DNA of 64,000 nt. It comes from Dryomyza anilis (lineage: Eukaryota > Arthropoda > Insecta > Diptera > Dryomyzidae). The notes beneath the pieces were generated by a model. That model saw nothing but the letters and a program-made list of their open reading frames with translations. It did no database searches and had not been told where the DNA came from. The stretch lies in contig OX638130.1 in NCBI GenBank assembly GCA_951804985.1, forward strand, positions 1,640,501-1,704,500. Reading direction: 5' to 3'. Each line of letters starts with the position of its first letter. Position 1 is the stretch's first letter. A program made the position numbers and the translations under genes. This document shows positions 1-12,046 of the stretch, piece after piece.

Positions 1-1309
1 AAAAAAACCAATACAAAAAAACAGCCACTTAATTGAAAAAGGTGTCAAAATAAAGCGTCAAGTGGCTTCATCTTCGTTGAATGTTATCAAAGGCCTCAGG
101 CACTTATCATATTTTAAACAGAAACATACACATAGACACACTCATATTCCTACTCACACTCACTCATACATCGAATTCATACATATAGAGTTACACAAAT
201 ATACACATGTGTCTGTATGTAAATGAGGTGAAATTGTCTGCGAGTGTAGCGTACATAAAAGGCAAGCTCAAACTTTTTTCATTAACTTTCAAAATGAAGG
301 CGTGTCTTTTCTGCCCACCACCACGATACTAAATGCTGGCAACCCATGCCACACATTCGTGGTTGGCAACACATGTGCAACACCTTGGCAGTTGGCGTTG
401 CCAACCTCAACTGTTCCGTTACCTCAAGCAACGGCTATTTACGTGCACAGCGTAGAGAGTGAATTGCATATGAATTCACACACTCCTACATATGTTATTC
501 ATACTTTTTAATATTTTTTATAGTTTTCGGTTAGATGCCAAAAAGTGGATCAAATATATACATATGTGAGATAACAAAACAGCCCTCGGCTTTCTGAGTG
601 GGACTTTAGTGAAATTCACCGTTAAGTTTAGCATTTCTCTTTTGGTTATCTATTTCAAGCGAAGTTAGCCGCAACAGAGTGGCCATACTTTTTGAGAATT
701 AATTTTTAAATTCTTTGAAGACACTCCAAAGCAGATACTCTAACAGTCTAATGTGGTTTTATGCAATATAAAGCAGCTTTTTAAATTTTTTTAAATAAAA
801 CTTACAAAAATCAAAAAATGCTTTTGCCTGCTAGGGGCAGGGTTTAACATACAAATTTCCTTTTTAAAAAATACAATGGGGAACCCTGCCTTTTCCAAAA
901 ACTCAAAATGCATCCTAAGCAATGTGTTATTCCTGCATTTTCTTCAAAACTGATATTAAAATTCGTGTTTCCTTTAAAAAATGTCGTCTGGAGCTTGATT
1001 TCAACATAGTCAATATTAGTGATGCAAAAACTAGAACGAGAACATAATATCCCAGTCGCAGATGGAGCAATTCTACATCACTTCTGCTAATATTAAACGG
1101 GGAGTACTTTTGAGGGTTACCACAATATGCAAAACTCTCATTACATATAACATTGTGTTAGATAGAATTGAGGATTTGTGTAATTTTTGAAATTTGCGTT
1201 TTTTTACATTTTTAAATGTAGTTTTTCCGCAAGTATGATGTGCTCAAAAAAATCGTGTGAGGTTTTGTTGGATATTTCTTTCCACAAAAGACAAAACCAA
1301 AAAGGCGAA
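1..1309. other. non-coding AT-rich DNA, left edge
   Basis: I see no coding exon here on either strand. The short open frames have no recognisable motif and no convincing splice context. Because the minus-strand gene with exons at 12047-12552 and 2518-2850 runs off the left edge, this stretch is probably intron of that gene. Its next exon is expected further left, outside the window. Confidence 0.5.
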
Positions 1310-1862
1310 TTCGAAAAATTGAAAATGTTGTCATGCCAAAAGTGCGAATCTTTTTGTTTTTTTGCTATAACTTTTTATTGGTGCAAGATAAAACAGTGAT
1401 GTATAGTGTAAAGGTAATAATTGTTTGACTTTAAAGCATTTAAAAAAAAATCCAATTATTAATTGCCAATTGTTATTTGCCCGAAAAATGTATCGTGAAA
1501 TATTTTTAAATAATGATGTCAATCGAAAAACAAACACCACTATTTTATCTTGCACCAATAAAGAGTTATAGCAAAAAAAAAAGAAGAAATTGTAAAAATT
1601 GAAAATCTTGTCATGTCGAAAGGGCGAATCTTTTCGTTTTTTTGCTATAACTCTTTATTGATGCAAGACAAAATAGTGATGTAAAGCCATTTATTGTTTG
1701 TTTTTAAATCACCTATCGACTGGCATTATTATTTATATATATTATGCCAAACATTTTTCCTGCAAATAACAAATGACATATTAATGTTTGGCAAAATATT
1801 TTTAAATAATTATGCCAATAGATAGGTGTTTTTAAAATAAATAATTTTTGCCTTTACACCTT
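1310..1862. repeat. foldback repeat with direct and inverted copies
   Basis: A sequence of about 95 bp, containing GCTATAACTTTTTATTGG, occurs at about 1310-1402 and again at 1588-1684. Its core is inverted at about 1533-1585. Further in, 1705-1736 is the inverted partner of 1803-1834 (ACCTATC near the outside, GCCAATA inside). The block is bounded by GTGTAAAGGTAA near 1408 and its inverse near 1850. The arrangement looks like an old foldback or MITE-type element that partly duplicated. No family name can be assigned from the sequence alone. Confidence 0.6.
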
Positions 1863-2517
1863 GAATTATATAGAAAGCAGACAGTAATTGAAAGTATCAA
1901 TTATTCACTTTATAGCCCTCATTACACGTTTGGCAACCCTGTCACCACATACATCACTATTATAGAAAGTGAAACGAACTACCTTCGAGCCTATGAAGCA
2001 ACACAAAGCGGAGCAGCCGACTGCTATAAATAGGCAGATGAATGAATCATTTGAAGAGAGCCCTGCGGTGCATCCGCCGCGTTGCACGAGGTGGCACGAG
2101 GGGGCGGGCAGCTTCTTCAGGACCAAATTTAGGTGTTGTATTGTTCCGGGCATGCAACAATCTCTGCTGAACAAGGTTTTTGTTAGCAAACTTTATGAGG
2201 ACAAGGAGAAGAAAGAGAGACAGACACAACTGAAGATGACGCCGGCCAGGCACACAATGGCCAACGTCAGTGGCAGCGACATCGATGGCGACGAGACTGA
2301 CTATTGTAGCAACAAGAAAACTAAAAAAAGAAAAATGCAGTCTTTATAAAAAGGTTGAAAATATAGTTCAGAGCACTCGACTCGCCTCGATGGTACTGTG
2401 TAAAAAACGAAACCCAAGAAAAGAAAGTAAAAGTTGCAAGTATTAAAATAAAAACCCCCGACACAATTGGCGACTTCTTCGTCCGCTTCTCCACCTAAAC
2501 ATCGTAATGTCACTTAC
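1863..2517. other. intronic/intergenic stretch, no supported gene
   Basis: This segment is less AT-rich than its surroundings. It contains overlapping open frames on both strands (for example 1969-2349 plus), but none has domain similarity, a clear start context or splice signals. It lies directly downstream of the donor of the minus-strand exon at 2518-2850, so intron is the simplest reading. Confidence 0.4.
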
Positions 2518-2850
2518 CCACAAGGCTTGCAGTGCGTCATTTGCAGATCCCAGTTCAAGTGGAAGTTGAACATACGCAGCTTGGCGAAGGCACGTTGACG
2601 CAGCGAAATATCTGGCAGCACTATTGCGGCCGTCGTTGTCTGCCCGACGACAACGGCGCCGGATGTGGTGACGGACGTCGTCGCCGCCGCTACACCCGTG
2701 GACGTCTCGCGACTGGGATTGGGATACATCATAACGGTGCCGCTGGGCGCTGACCGGGCCAACATGTGACTGGAAGACTTTTGATGGCGATGACGACGAT
2801 GACTGCTGCCGACGGATGTTTCTCGAATGGAGTAGTAGCCGCCCGATGTG
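2518..2850 (-). CDS. coding exon 2 of an unidentified minus-strand gene (partial)
   Basis: On the minus strand a polypyrimidine tract followed by CACACAG at 2857-2851 forms a 3' splice site. The donor GTAAGTG occupies 2517-2511. The exon is 333 bp and enters at phase 2: its first base C completes the TC left by the exon at 12047-12552, giving Ser. It encodes about 110 residues: a Ser/His/Arg-rich start (SIRETS, SSHRRHRHQKSSS), a Thr/Ala/Val-rich low-complexity middle, and a compact, probably conserved end, LRQRAFAKLRMFNFHLNWDL followed by a C-K-P-C motif. The exon ends mid-codon, so the protein continues in exons beyond the left edge. I do not recognise the family. The pattern (long variable N terminus, then a conserved block) is common in isoform-specific 5' exons of large neuronal or signalling genes, but that is inference. 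Confidence 0.75.
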
Positions 2851-2969
2851 CTGTGTGGCATAAGACAAAAGGAGAAGAAGAAGAAGAAAAGTATGAATGA
2901 AAATGATGAAAAGTAGGAAATGAGTTTAAAATAAAGTGTGAAAATGACATTTTCTTTGTAGCTGATGGA

Positions 2970-3292
2970 CTTAGTCAAGCGCCTAACGAGCGGAAGTTGC
3001 AAATCAGCATTGCTTAATTTGATTTATATTGTATAGAATAACTTAAATGTAGCCGTGTGGAAATTGGTTAGGGTTAGCGTTATCTCTGATTTATTTTTAA
3101 TTCATCACCGATCAGAATACGATATGGTATCACTGCCAATAGTCGTCTGACATAATACGGATCAGGGTTAACTAACTTTGTGGGAAATGTCAGGCGCCTA
3201 AGGAGCGGCGGAAGTTGCAAACAACTGGATGAAGACTGAGCGTCTGACATAATACGGATCAGGGTCAACTAACTTTGTGGGAAATGTCAGGC
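2970..3292. repeat. short tandem/direct duplications
   Basis: A 52-bp unit beginning CGTCTGACATAATACGG is present at 3144-3195 and 3241-3292 with a single T/C difference. The linking sequence (GCGCCTAAGGAGCGG...GGAAGTTGCAAA, near 3195-3222) resembles 2978-3002, and AACTGGATGA occurs after both. The region therefore grew by at least two local duplications. Near-identity of the 52-bp copies suggests a recent event or gene conversion. Confidence 0.75.
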
Positions 3293-4540
3293 TTGACAAC
3301 TGGATGATGATTGAACGAACATTGGCAGATAAATTCTTGGTCAATAAACCTTCCCTCAAGACTCAGCCAGAACTGACAAATCTAGGAGAAAACAGGGAAG
3401 CTCTTCATGTTTTCAAGTTCCGATTCTTCTTATCACTCCAATACAAAGACTTCAGTCTCGTCTGGGTGTTTTGCCTGGGCTAGATTTATGTATTTTTGGT
3501 GTAAGCCTCGACAAAGATTGGGCCTATTGTTTTATCCTACATAGGTAGGCTAAGCCTATTTTCCCAAATCTACGTAATGTAACCTCATCAATTCTTTACG
3601 AAAAAACTTCCCCAAAGCCTACTTTCTGATCTTACCTTTATCTTAGACATAATTCAGTCGATGCATATTTGAATTAACTGAAATTCCACTTACTGATTTT
3701 TCGGGCCCTGAACATCGAGCCCTGAACCCATTGATGTCACATTTTCTGTAAAGTATAGATCTTGGTGTCTTATGTGGATTTGAAATTCGGATTACTCTAG
3801 TCGATCCTGATCAGAATTAGTTCAGGTTGACTTTGATAGGTACACCTTATTGTACAGTTATCAGGAATGGGTTTGAAATAAGGTTAACCTTAACAGATTT
3901 CCATTTGCGAAATAAAAAAAAGACCAATTTCGGTGTTAGAATCAGATCTCAGAGGTGATACATTTACTATAATATTTAAATGAAACATTTTAATAAGAAT
4001 TACGCAAATTAACGCACATCGCATTTCTCCACACTCTGGCTTAAAGTGATTCCGTTGTGTTCGCTTCGGCACGCCTTAATTGGATCTATAAAGGTAACCG
4101 CAGCAAGACATTAGCACTTCGTGTCTCCTGCATAATTAATAAAAGTATCCAGCTGTTTTTTCGTCCTTCTTCATTACATACTATGCGTGATTTTCGAATG
4201 CGCTCAAATGCCGTTGTTACTAAACAAACCCGAACTCGCTAAAAACCATATGTTACAATAACGCCCCCTATAGACACAAAGACCCCCTCCCACCTACTTC
4301 TTCCAAACATGTTTTGCTAGTAGTTTTGGTTGCTGTTTTCTTTTATTTTGAGGGGAAGTTTTTTCATTAGTAACGTCGAAAACTAAAACAAGTAACACCG
4401 CCCACAGCGCCACAAGAAAGACGTATGATTTCCTTAATAAATGTGCCGACAGTGTACTCGACATAGTAGGGGTTCCAAACCGAAATAATTATGGGAATGC
4501 AAGGGAATACTAAATAGGAATTAGCGAAAAATCGGGATTT

Positions 4541-6232
4541 ATTTTTTATTAAAAATTAAATTTTAATAGAATATTTGGATTTATAATAAAAAAAAATGAA
4601 TTTTTAATGAAAGTTTGAATTTTTAATGAAACATTTAATTTTTAGGATAAATTTAGATTTTTTGGGAAAATTTTAATTTTTAGTGAAAATTTGTAATTTT
4701 AGTGAAAATTTAAATTTTTAGGAAATTTTGAATTTTTAGTGAACATTTTACTTTTTAGTGAAAATTTTAATTTTTTGTGAAAATTTTAATTTTTTGTGAA
4801 AATTTTAATTTTTAGTGAAAATTTTAATTTTTAGTGAAAATTTGTATTTTTAATGAAAAATTTAATTTTTAATGAAAAATTAAATTTTTAGTGAAAAATT
4901 GAATTTTTAGTGAAAAATTAAATTTTTAGTTAAAAATTGAATTTTTAGTGAAAAATTGAATTTATAGTTAAAAATTGAATTTTTAGTGAAAAATTGAATT
5001 TTTAGTGAGAAATTGAATTTTTAATGAAAAATTTAATTTTGAATGAAATATTGAATTTTTAATAAAAAAATTAAAACTTTAATGAAAAATTGAATTTTTA
5101 GTGAAAAATTAAATTTTTAGTGAAAAATTTAATTTTGAGTGAAAAATTGAATTTTTAGTGAAAAATTGAATTTTTAGTTAAAAACTGAATTTTTTGTGAA
5201 AAATTGAATTTTTAGTGAGAAATTGAATTTTTAGTGAAAAATTGAATTTATAGTGAAAAATTGAATTTTTAGTGAAAATTTGAATTTTTAGTGAAAACTT
5301 GAATTTTTAGTGAAAAATTGAATTTTTAGTGAAAATTGAATTTTTATTGAAAATTTGAATTTTTAGTGTAAAATTGAATTTTTAGTGAAAAATTGAATTT
5401 ATATTGAAAAATTTAATTTTTAGTGAAAAATTTAATTTTTAGTGAAAAATTGAATTTTTAGTGAAAAATTGAATTTTTAGTGAAAAATGGAATTTTTAGT
5501 AAAAAATTGAATTTTTAGTGAAAAATTTAATTTTTAGTGAAAAATTTTATTTTTAGTGAAAAATTAAATTTTTAGTGAAAAATTGAATTTATAGTGAAAA
5601 ATGGAATTTATAGTGAAAAATTGAATTTTTAGTGAAAAATTGAATTTTTAGTGAAAAATGGAATTTTTAGTGAAAAATTGAATTTTTAGTGAAAAATTGA
5701 ATTTTTAGTGAAAAATTGAATTTTTAGTGAAAAATTTAATTTTTAATGAAAAATTGAATTTTTAATGAAAAATTGAATTTTTAATGAAAAATTGAATTTT
5801 TAATAAAAATTGAATTTTTAATGAAAAATTGAATTTTTAATGAAAAATTGAATTTTTAATGAAAAATTGAATTGTTAGTGAAAAATTTAATTTTTAGTGA
5901 AAAATTTAATTTTTAGTGAAAATTTTAATTTTTATTGAAAAATTGAATTTTTAATGAAAAATTGAATTTTAATGAAAAATTGAACTTATGATGAAAAATT
6001 TAATTTTGAATGAAAAATTGAAAACTCATGAAAAATTGAATTTTTAATGAAAATTTGAATTTTTAATAACAAATTGAATTTTTAATGAAAAATTGAATTT
6101 TTAATGAAAAATTGAATTTTTACTGAAAAAATGAATTTTTAGTGAAAAATTGAATTTTTAGTGAAAAATTGAATTTTTAGTGAAAAATTGAATTTTTAGT
6201 GAAAAATTAAATTTTGAGTGAACAATTCAATA
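4541..6232 (+). repeat. 19-bp AT-rich satellite array, copy 1
   Basis: About 1.7 kb of head-to-tail units close to GAATTTTTAGTGAAAAATT, roughly 85-90 copies. Common variants are AGT/AAT in the middle and GAA/TAA/AAA at the start. The left edge is more degenerate (units blur from about 4541 to 4700) and the right edge is sharp near 6232. The unit is nearly self-complementary. Arrays of the same unit, written on the other strand, lie at about 22443-23013 and 36003-37400. Confidence 0.92.
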
Positions 6233-6528
6233 AAGTGCAAACCCATATCATGTGGGATTTCGGTATCCCGGAACATCCACCCCCGCGACACACTAAATAA
6301 AAACAACTTCCGCTGCTTAAACGCACTGCGTAACACGACTATAAGATTAATTTGGAGCCATATTAGAACCATGTATTATTTTGCACACGAACATCAGCCA
6401 TGTGGGTGTAGATTTTTTTTTTTGTAGAAAAATCAGTGCAAACTAAAAATGTATGGTAACTTTAAGTTGTTCTTTAATATGCAAAAGTTCTACGTTAATA
6501 GAAAAACAAAACATGGCCGCAGGACGAC

Positions 6529-6666
6529 ACAAAGTTTTACATGACAAAAACCAAAATTTGTATTTTTTGTTCAAAGGTTCTCGTGAACCTCATTGTTTAC
6601 GTTGACGCTTTCGAGAACCTTTGAAAATATAAAACAAATTTTGGTTTTCATCATGTAAAACTTTGT
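6529..6666. repeat. foldback/hairpin element
   Basis: Two arms of about 55 bp, starting ACAAAGTTTTACATGA on the left and ending with its inverse TCATGTAAAACTTTGT on the right, flank a loop of about 28 bp. The inner arm parts TTCAAAGGTTCTCG and CGAGAACCTTTGAA also pair. The arms differ by only a few bases, so the single strand would form a long hairpin. No coding capacity. It is probably a small MITE or foldback element. Confidence 0.8.
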
Positions 6667-6781
6667 TCAGAGTAACTAAATTTTGTTGTAGACTTTTTCA
6701 AGTGTACCCTACATATAGCGATAAAATGCGAGTTTCTTTTTGTCTCATATCAGAGATTTCTGTTGTCAGAACATGAGTCAT

Positions 6782-6873
6782 AAATAGTTTTCGGTAATAC
6801 TTTGTTTTTTTTTACTACCAGAACTCCAAATAGTTTTCTGTAATACTTTGTTTTTTTTTACTACCAGAACTCC
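6782..6873. repeat. 46-bp tandem duplication
   Basis: Two adjacent 46-bp copies, 6782-6827 and 6828-6873, each AAATAGTTTTC...GAACTCC with an internal T9 run. They differ at one base (CGG versus CTG). The identity points to a recent slippage or unequal-exchange event. Confidence 0.85.
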
Positions 6874-8116
6874 AAACTTAATAGCATCCTCTTCCTATTC
6901 TAATCTCATATCGCAGCGCTTATTATCCTGACATATTTGCTCATAAATTACTGTGGTTTCTCTCTATTTGCGGTTGAATGTCTACCAAAATAGTATGTAT
7001 TACTACGCGGTATATGCATGAATCCGTAATTATACCATGTGCCTGTTTGTCGCCCCAATAAATGTTGCCTTATTTGATTCTATTTGCATAACTCGACACG
7101 AAGGTGTTAATGCGTTATTAAATATTAAAGGGTTTGGCTGCAAGAATTCAAGTCTGTGACTAAAGTGAAGGGTAAAACTATAGAGTAAAACTATAGGTTT
7201 TAATAATAGAAAATCGGCTTTAATAATAGAATTTTCAATTATTAAAAAAACTAAAGGTTTTTTTATTTTAAATTCCATTAAAACTTTTTTAAAGCACTGT
7301 ATGACTTTATGTACTTTTACACATGCCATATATTTTAACGTGTTTATCATAATTACCCTATTAATTAAGTCATTTAATTAAAGCTTTTCCTTTTTAAGTG
7401 ATTGATGTGTTATGGCGTTAAAAAATGCGATTACATATAAATTTACGTAAATTAAAGTAATTCCCTGTGACATTACCATTGTGTATGTTACAAGTAATTA
7501 GTTAAATTTAATTTATTAGTAGTACTTATAGTAATTATAAGTAGGCAAAATTTATTCAGCACAATTGTAAATATTGCTACAATGAAATAATTTGGAGATC
7601 CAAATATTTCGTACTGAAATAAATTAACAACTCGGTGGCTTTCTCACAAAAAGTTTATTCTTTGATAAAAACTTTTAAAAGTTTCAAATATCCTACAAAT
7701 CAGTAATTTTCCGTGGCTATTAATATTAGGAATTCCATATTTTTCCACTAGTGAGCGGACCTTCTAATGGTAGTTTCTACATATAAAACTGCATTTCAAA
7801 AATGTGTGGTTTAACACATATAACAATGTTTTTTCCAATATTCTGCAAATTTCCTGGAATAACTGCAAATTTGTAATCCTTATAGAAATTCCTTTCTTTT
7901 GAGTACCTGTACGATTAGGTAACTGTACCGAATTTCAATAATTTTTTTCGGGCACCACAAGTCATTTCGGGGAAAAATAATATTTTTATATATTTGAGAT
8001 ATTGACTTTATATTTCTTTCAGACAAAAAAAAAATGTACTTCGGGCGGTATAAAGGAAAATTCAACCAAAGATGAGAGTGTAATATGAAGTATTTGGATA
8101 AGAAAGTCCTAATTTT

Positions 8117-8560
8117 ACCTTACACTAAGAGCGAAAGGGTATATTCAGTTTGGTACGCCGTTTGTAACACTTAGAAGGAAGGATTTCCGGTATGGAAAAG
8201 TATATATATTCTTAATCGTCTGTCTGTCTGTCTGTCCGACTGTTAAAATCACGATTACAAAAAAGTAGAAGATCTAGATCAATGAAACTTTAGATTTAGA
8301 TTACTGATATATCTAAGCTGTCTGAACAAGAAAATTGGCTTGATCGGTCTATTGCGAACTTTCTTGGTCAAATATATATTGACTAAATGCTCAAATATTT
8401 GAAAATAATGCTGTCCCGCGAATCTAAAAAAATCGAAATTCGGTTTACCTACCCATTTGTACATATGGGCATCAAATGAAAGGTAATTTTTCAGCGATTT
8501 CAAGTTTTGAGTTATTTTTAGGATTCGTATACCCTCATGACCTATGCACCACTTTTAATA
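8117..8560 (+). mobile_element. mini-me-like element, degenerate
   Basis: The sequence starts near CACTAAGAGCGAAAGGG and continues through GGTATGGAAAAGTATATATA, a TTCTTAATCG core and then (GTCTGTCTGTCTGTCCG). This is the (TA)n - core - (GTCY)n layout known for mini-me elements of Diptera. Downstream sequence (ATCAATGAAACTT, CTAAGCTGTCTGA) is shared with about 45950-46260. Boundaries are approximate. Related sequence recurs up to about 9040, where GGGTATTCATAGT resembles a second degenerate piece. Confidence 0.6.
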
Positions 8561-9048
8561 GTACCCGCGCACATTATCACATATGTTTAGACTATTTTTA
8601 GTCGACTTAGACCGACTATAACTTTCCAAATTCTTACTAACTTCATCACGCCAACTATCAGAATGTCCCTACCTCAAAATTTCCCATGTGACCTAACCTT
8701 CTTTACTGGTTTTACATTACTTTTATAAATGGGTATGATCAGTTGATTTTCACCTGTGAACCGACCACTTATCTTCAAGTACACTAAATATAACACTAAA
8801 ATCTACGTGTGAATTTTCCTATATACCGTCTGAAGTAAACATGCTTGCTCAAATATATAAAAGTTATGTTTTTCTCACGAAACCACTTGAGGTGCCCGAA
8901 AAATAATCGAAATTACTTTAAGATTGCAAGTTTGCAGATATTTTCAGGTTTCGTAAACCCTGTGGATCTCTCGATAACTTGAAAACATTACCACATTATG
9001 TAGGGTATTCATAGTTGGCTTATTCCGAATATAACTTTCATAATTCGT

Positions 9049-9869
9049 ACACAGAAAAAAAAATTGCATAAATATTATGTATAGAGAACATAAAAATGTT
9101 GTTCATAATATTTATGTATTAATTCTAATATTTATGAATTGTACATAATAATGGTGAATACAAATATATTAAGGACATTGATTTAACAACCAGATACATA
9201 TATTTTATGTATTATTTACATACAAATTTCTGATTTGGGGTTTCTGAAGGGTTTGTAGAGTTGGTTTGTGTATAAGACATATTTGGTTTGGGAACAAACT
9301 ATATAATCGAATATTTGAATAACGATATTCGAAGTATAATCGAAAATATTTGAAATCGAATATTTTAAGTCGAATATACAAGTGTATATAATTCGTTGGT
9401 TTTATTTCGTAAACATTTTTATTCAAATAAGCATTTTATTGAATATATGTTAAGAAAACGAATGCGTAACAACTGAAATTAATTTATAGAAGCAGAGACG
9501 AAATCGATGGAGTCGGAGGAGAAGAATTGGTTTTGGTAATATATATGGTATTAGTGTAAAGGTAAAAGTGTTAAGATAAATAAAATAAATGAAATAAATA
9601 AATAAAATAAATAACAGCTCTGTACAGAACCTCAACACACCACCACCGCAATACGAAACAATAAAATATTTTTTTTTTAAATAATATTAAATATTGTAAA
9701 ATTACATAAATGTTGAGATTGTGTGCATAAAATGTATGAAAATGTGTACATAAAATATATGGAATTAATACATTAATACGATGAAATCGGTCCTTGGTTG
9801 ACGTTCTTGACAAAATACATAAAATAAATGTACAAATACATAAATGTTGAGAACCTTTTTTTTCTGTGT
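9049..9869. mobile_element. TIR/MITE-like element ending ACACAGAAAAAAAA
   Basis: The segment starts with ACACAGAAAAAAAA and ends with the inverse TTTTTTTTCTGTGT. Inside are several copies of palindromic strings of the type ATAATATTTATG and CATAAATATTATG near both ends. The middle holds an unrelated piece with CGAATATTTGAA repeats and an AATA microsatellite (about 9576-9616). No transposase frame is present, so it is non-autonomous. The same terminal string and the ATAATATTTATGAA motif recur in the 44.9-48.5 kb complex. Confidence 0.6.
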
Positions 9870-10367
9870 ACTAACACCAACTATACAAATTTTCCTATTT
9901 TAAAATGACCCAATTTTTAGACCTGTTTTCCTTACTGCTTTTTATTGGTAATACATAAAAAAATTGTAATAGAATTGTGGTACCCTAAAAATCTACATAT
10001 TTCGATACGGATCCGATCAATTTTAGTGTTGAGCAAGGATATCGATCGATCGAAATTCGGTATTCGAGACGAGATTGAAATCGATTGCACCTAATATTAC
10101 AATAAAAAGGTTAAAAATTATTGTATCTGTGCATAACCAGGCCTTGTTATAAGAAGAGCTAAATTGACACCTAATAAATACCCAAGAAATGTGTTTACGG
10201 ATCCTCATCAAACACGCAGTAGTAATTCTGACCAGGAATGCTGCAGTATATCTGGTTAATTTTGTTCCATATTATCTTTGTTCCATATTATCTTGGATGA
10301 GCGCAGATAGTGTTCCGAAATAAAATTACTTCCAATATTATTGATTACGATTCTTTAGTAGTCGCAA

Positions 10368-10735
10368 TTAGGTCTGTGCGATTAACCGATTAATCAAATT
10401 GTTTGATTAATCAATTTCTAATTAATTGATTAATCTAGATTTCCGATTAATTAGAACATTGAATAATCAATTGATCTGGATTCTGATTAATCAAAATTGT
10501 GATTAATTAGCTTTTTGCCAGAAAATATTTAAAAATACTTTACGATTCATTTTATTTTTGAATTATTTTAAACATAAATTTTCACTGTATGTTCAAATGT
10601 TCTTGAATAAATTTTTTCAATTAATCAAAATTTAATTAATCTGAGCAATCAGGGGTTTTGATTAATCGATTTATCAATTAATAAGAATTCTGATTAATCA
10701 AGATTTTGATTATTTGATTAATCGCAAAGCCCTAA
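10368..10735. mobile_element. hAT-like MITE rich in ATTAATC
   Basis: Ends are inverted: TTAGGTCTGTGCGATTAA on the left, and on the right TTAATCGCAAAGCCCTAA, whose inverse is TTAGGGCTTTGCGATTAA. The body is built of GATTAATCAATTAATC-type strings. The flanks just outside a TAG.../...CTA reading, GTCGCAAT and ATCGAAAT, agree at 6 of 8 bases, which would fit a decayed 8-bp hAT target duplication. The hAT assignment is inference. A partial relative lies at about 19076-19212. Confidence 0.6.
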
Positions 10736-12046
10736 TCGAAATCATTTAGTAGTCATTACAAAAATTGTTATTACTTTTACTGCTCTGATTACAACCTTCC
10801 ATACGTACACTGAAAATAAAAAGTCTGCTATTAATTGCAAACTCAGTAAATTTTAGCAAACTTTAAATTGCATTTACAGAATACTTTTATTTGCATTTAC
10901 AGCATACTTTTATTTGCAATAGCGAACTGTTTGTTAAGGATCTTAGTTCTGCTAGTGCTCCAGATAGTGTTAGTGTCACTGGTGTGCATATCGCTAGTTT
11001 AGCTAGCATGCACTAGATGGCGCCATAGTCACGAGACGCTGCAGCTAATACGTATATAATTCGTAGACTTTTATTCGACAACGTTTCTTATTTAAAACAG
11101 ATATTTCATCTACGTAATAATAATGCACGCACACAAGAGAAGGCAGAAGATAAAATAAAAATATGAAAGTAAAATAAATATTATGTATAAAATAAAGAAA
11201 AATAATAATACATACAAAAAAGTAAAGTATATAAGAAATATAGAGAAAAAAAAAATATATATATATATTTTTTGTTTTTTTTATGAATTGGAGTTAACAG
11301 CGAGAATAGCATACTAGCATAAAACAAGTTTTCTTAAACAGCAACTCCCATTTGCTATTTCAGCAAAATCCAGCACTTTCCTCTTTTCAACAAATTTTTT
11401 TGCTATTTCAGGAACCTTAGGTCAGAAATTGCGGTCTGTCAACGAACCGTCGAAACGCACTCTCCACAGATTCAGTTCATTTTGCATAAAATACGTTTCA
11501 ACGTTCCTTTTTATTCGTCTACGATATCGTTTTCGTATTCAGAAAACGGAACTTTTACGGAATCGGATTCCGTAATTCTATACCGTTAGCGATCGGATTC
11601 TTGGTTGCCTTTTGATCGGTCTAAAGATATCTAGGAGGTGTGGTGATATAAATATCCCGTGGGGTAGTAACTAAACTTAGTAACATCTACCCTCCAAGAA
11701 AAAAATCCATAAACTTTACTACAAACCATTAACGACATTGTAACGATATAAACAATAAATTTCAGAATAAATTAAATAAATAAATAATCGATTGCCTTCG
11801 TGGGTAATAATTTAAAATTAAAAATGATATATTTACTAAAAACAGCAACAAAAATTCGTTGTTGTTGCTGCACAAACTTCCGCCAGCGCTTTGCGAAATT
11901 GCGACAAAGTTAGGAGAAAATGAGAAAAAAATGTAGGCAGGACAATAAAGACGATAAACGACGTCGTTATTTTTAAGAACTTTACAAACAACGTGAATTG
12001 TTTGCGATAAAAATAATTAGAATTACATGCGACAGAAGGCACTTAC

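Larger units (their letters stand above)
2851..12046 (-). other. 9.2-kb intron of the minus-strand gene
   Basis: This is the interval between two exons whose GT-AG sites and phases match. No further coding exon was found in it. It contains the duplicated block near 3.0-3.3 kb, the 19-bp satellite array, two foldback or tandem duplications at 6.5-6.9 kb, mini-me-like sequence at 8.1 kb, a TIR element at 9.05-9.87 kb, a hAT-like MITE at 10.4-10.7 kb, an AATA microsatellite near 9580-9615 and a (TA)n tract near 11255-11270. Stretches between these (3.3-4.5, 6.9-8.1 and 10.74-12.0 kb) show nothing I can name. Confidence 0.6.

Noticed and set aside
1969..2349. 126-codon open frame, plus strand
   Set aside because: No start context, no splice signals and no motif; overlapped by other open frames on the minus strand in a patch of lower AT content. 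Left as noncoding.
4541..6232. CRISPR-like array
   Set aside because: Units are contiguous 19-bp repeats without unique spacers, in an animal genome. It is a satellite.
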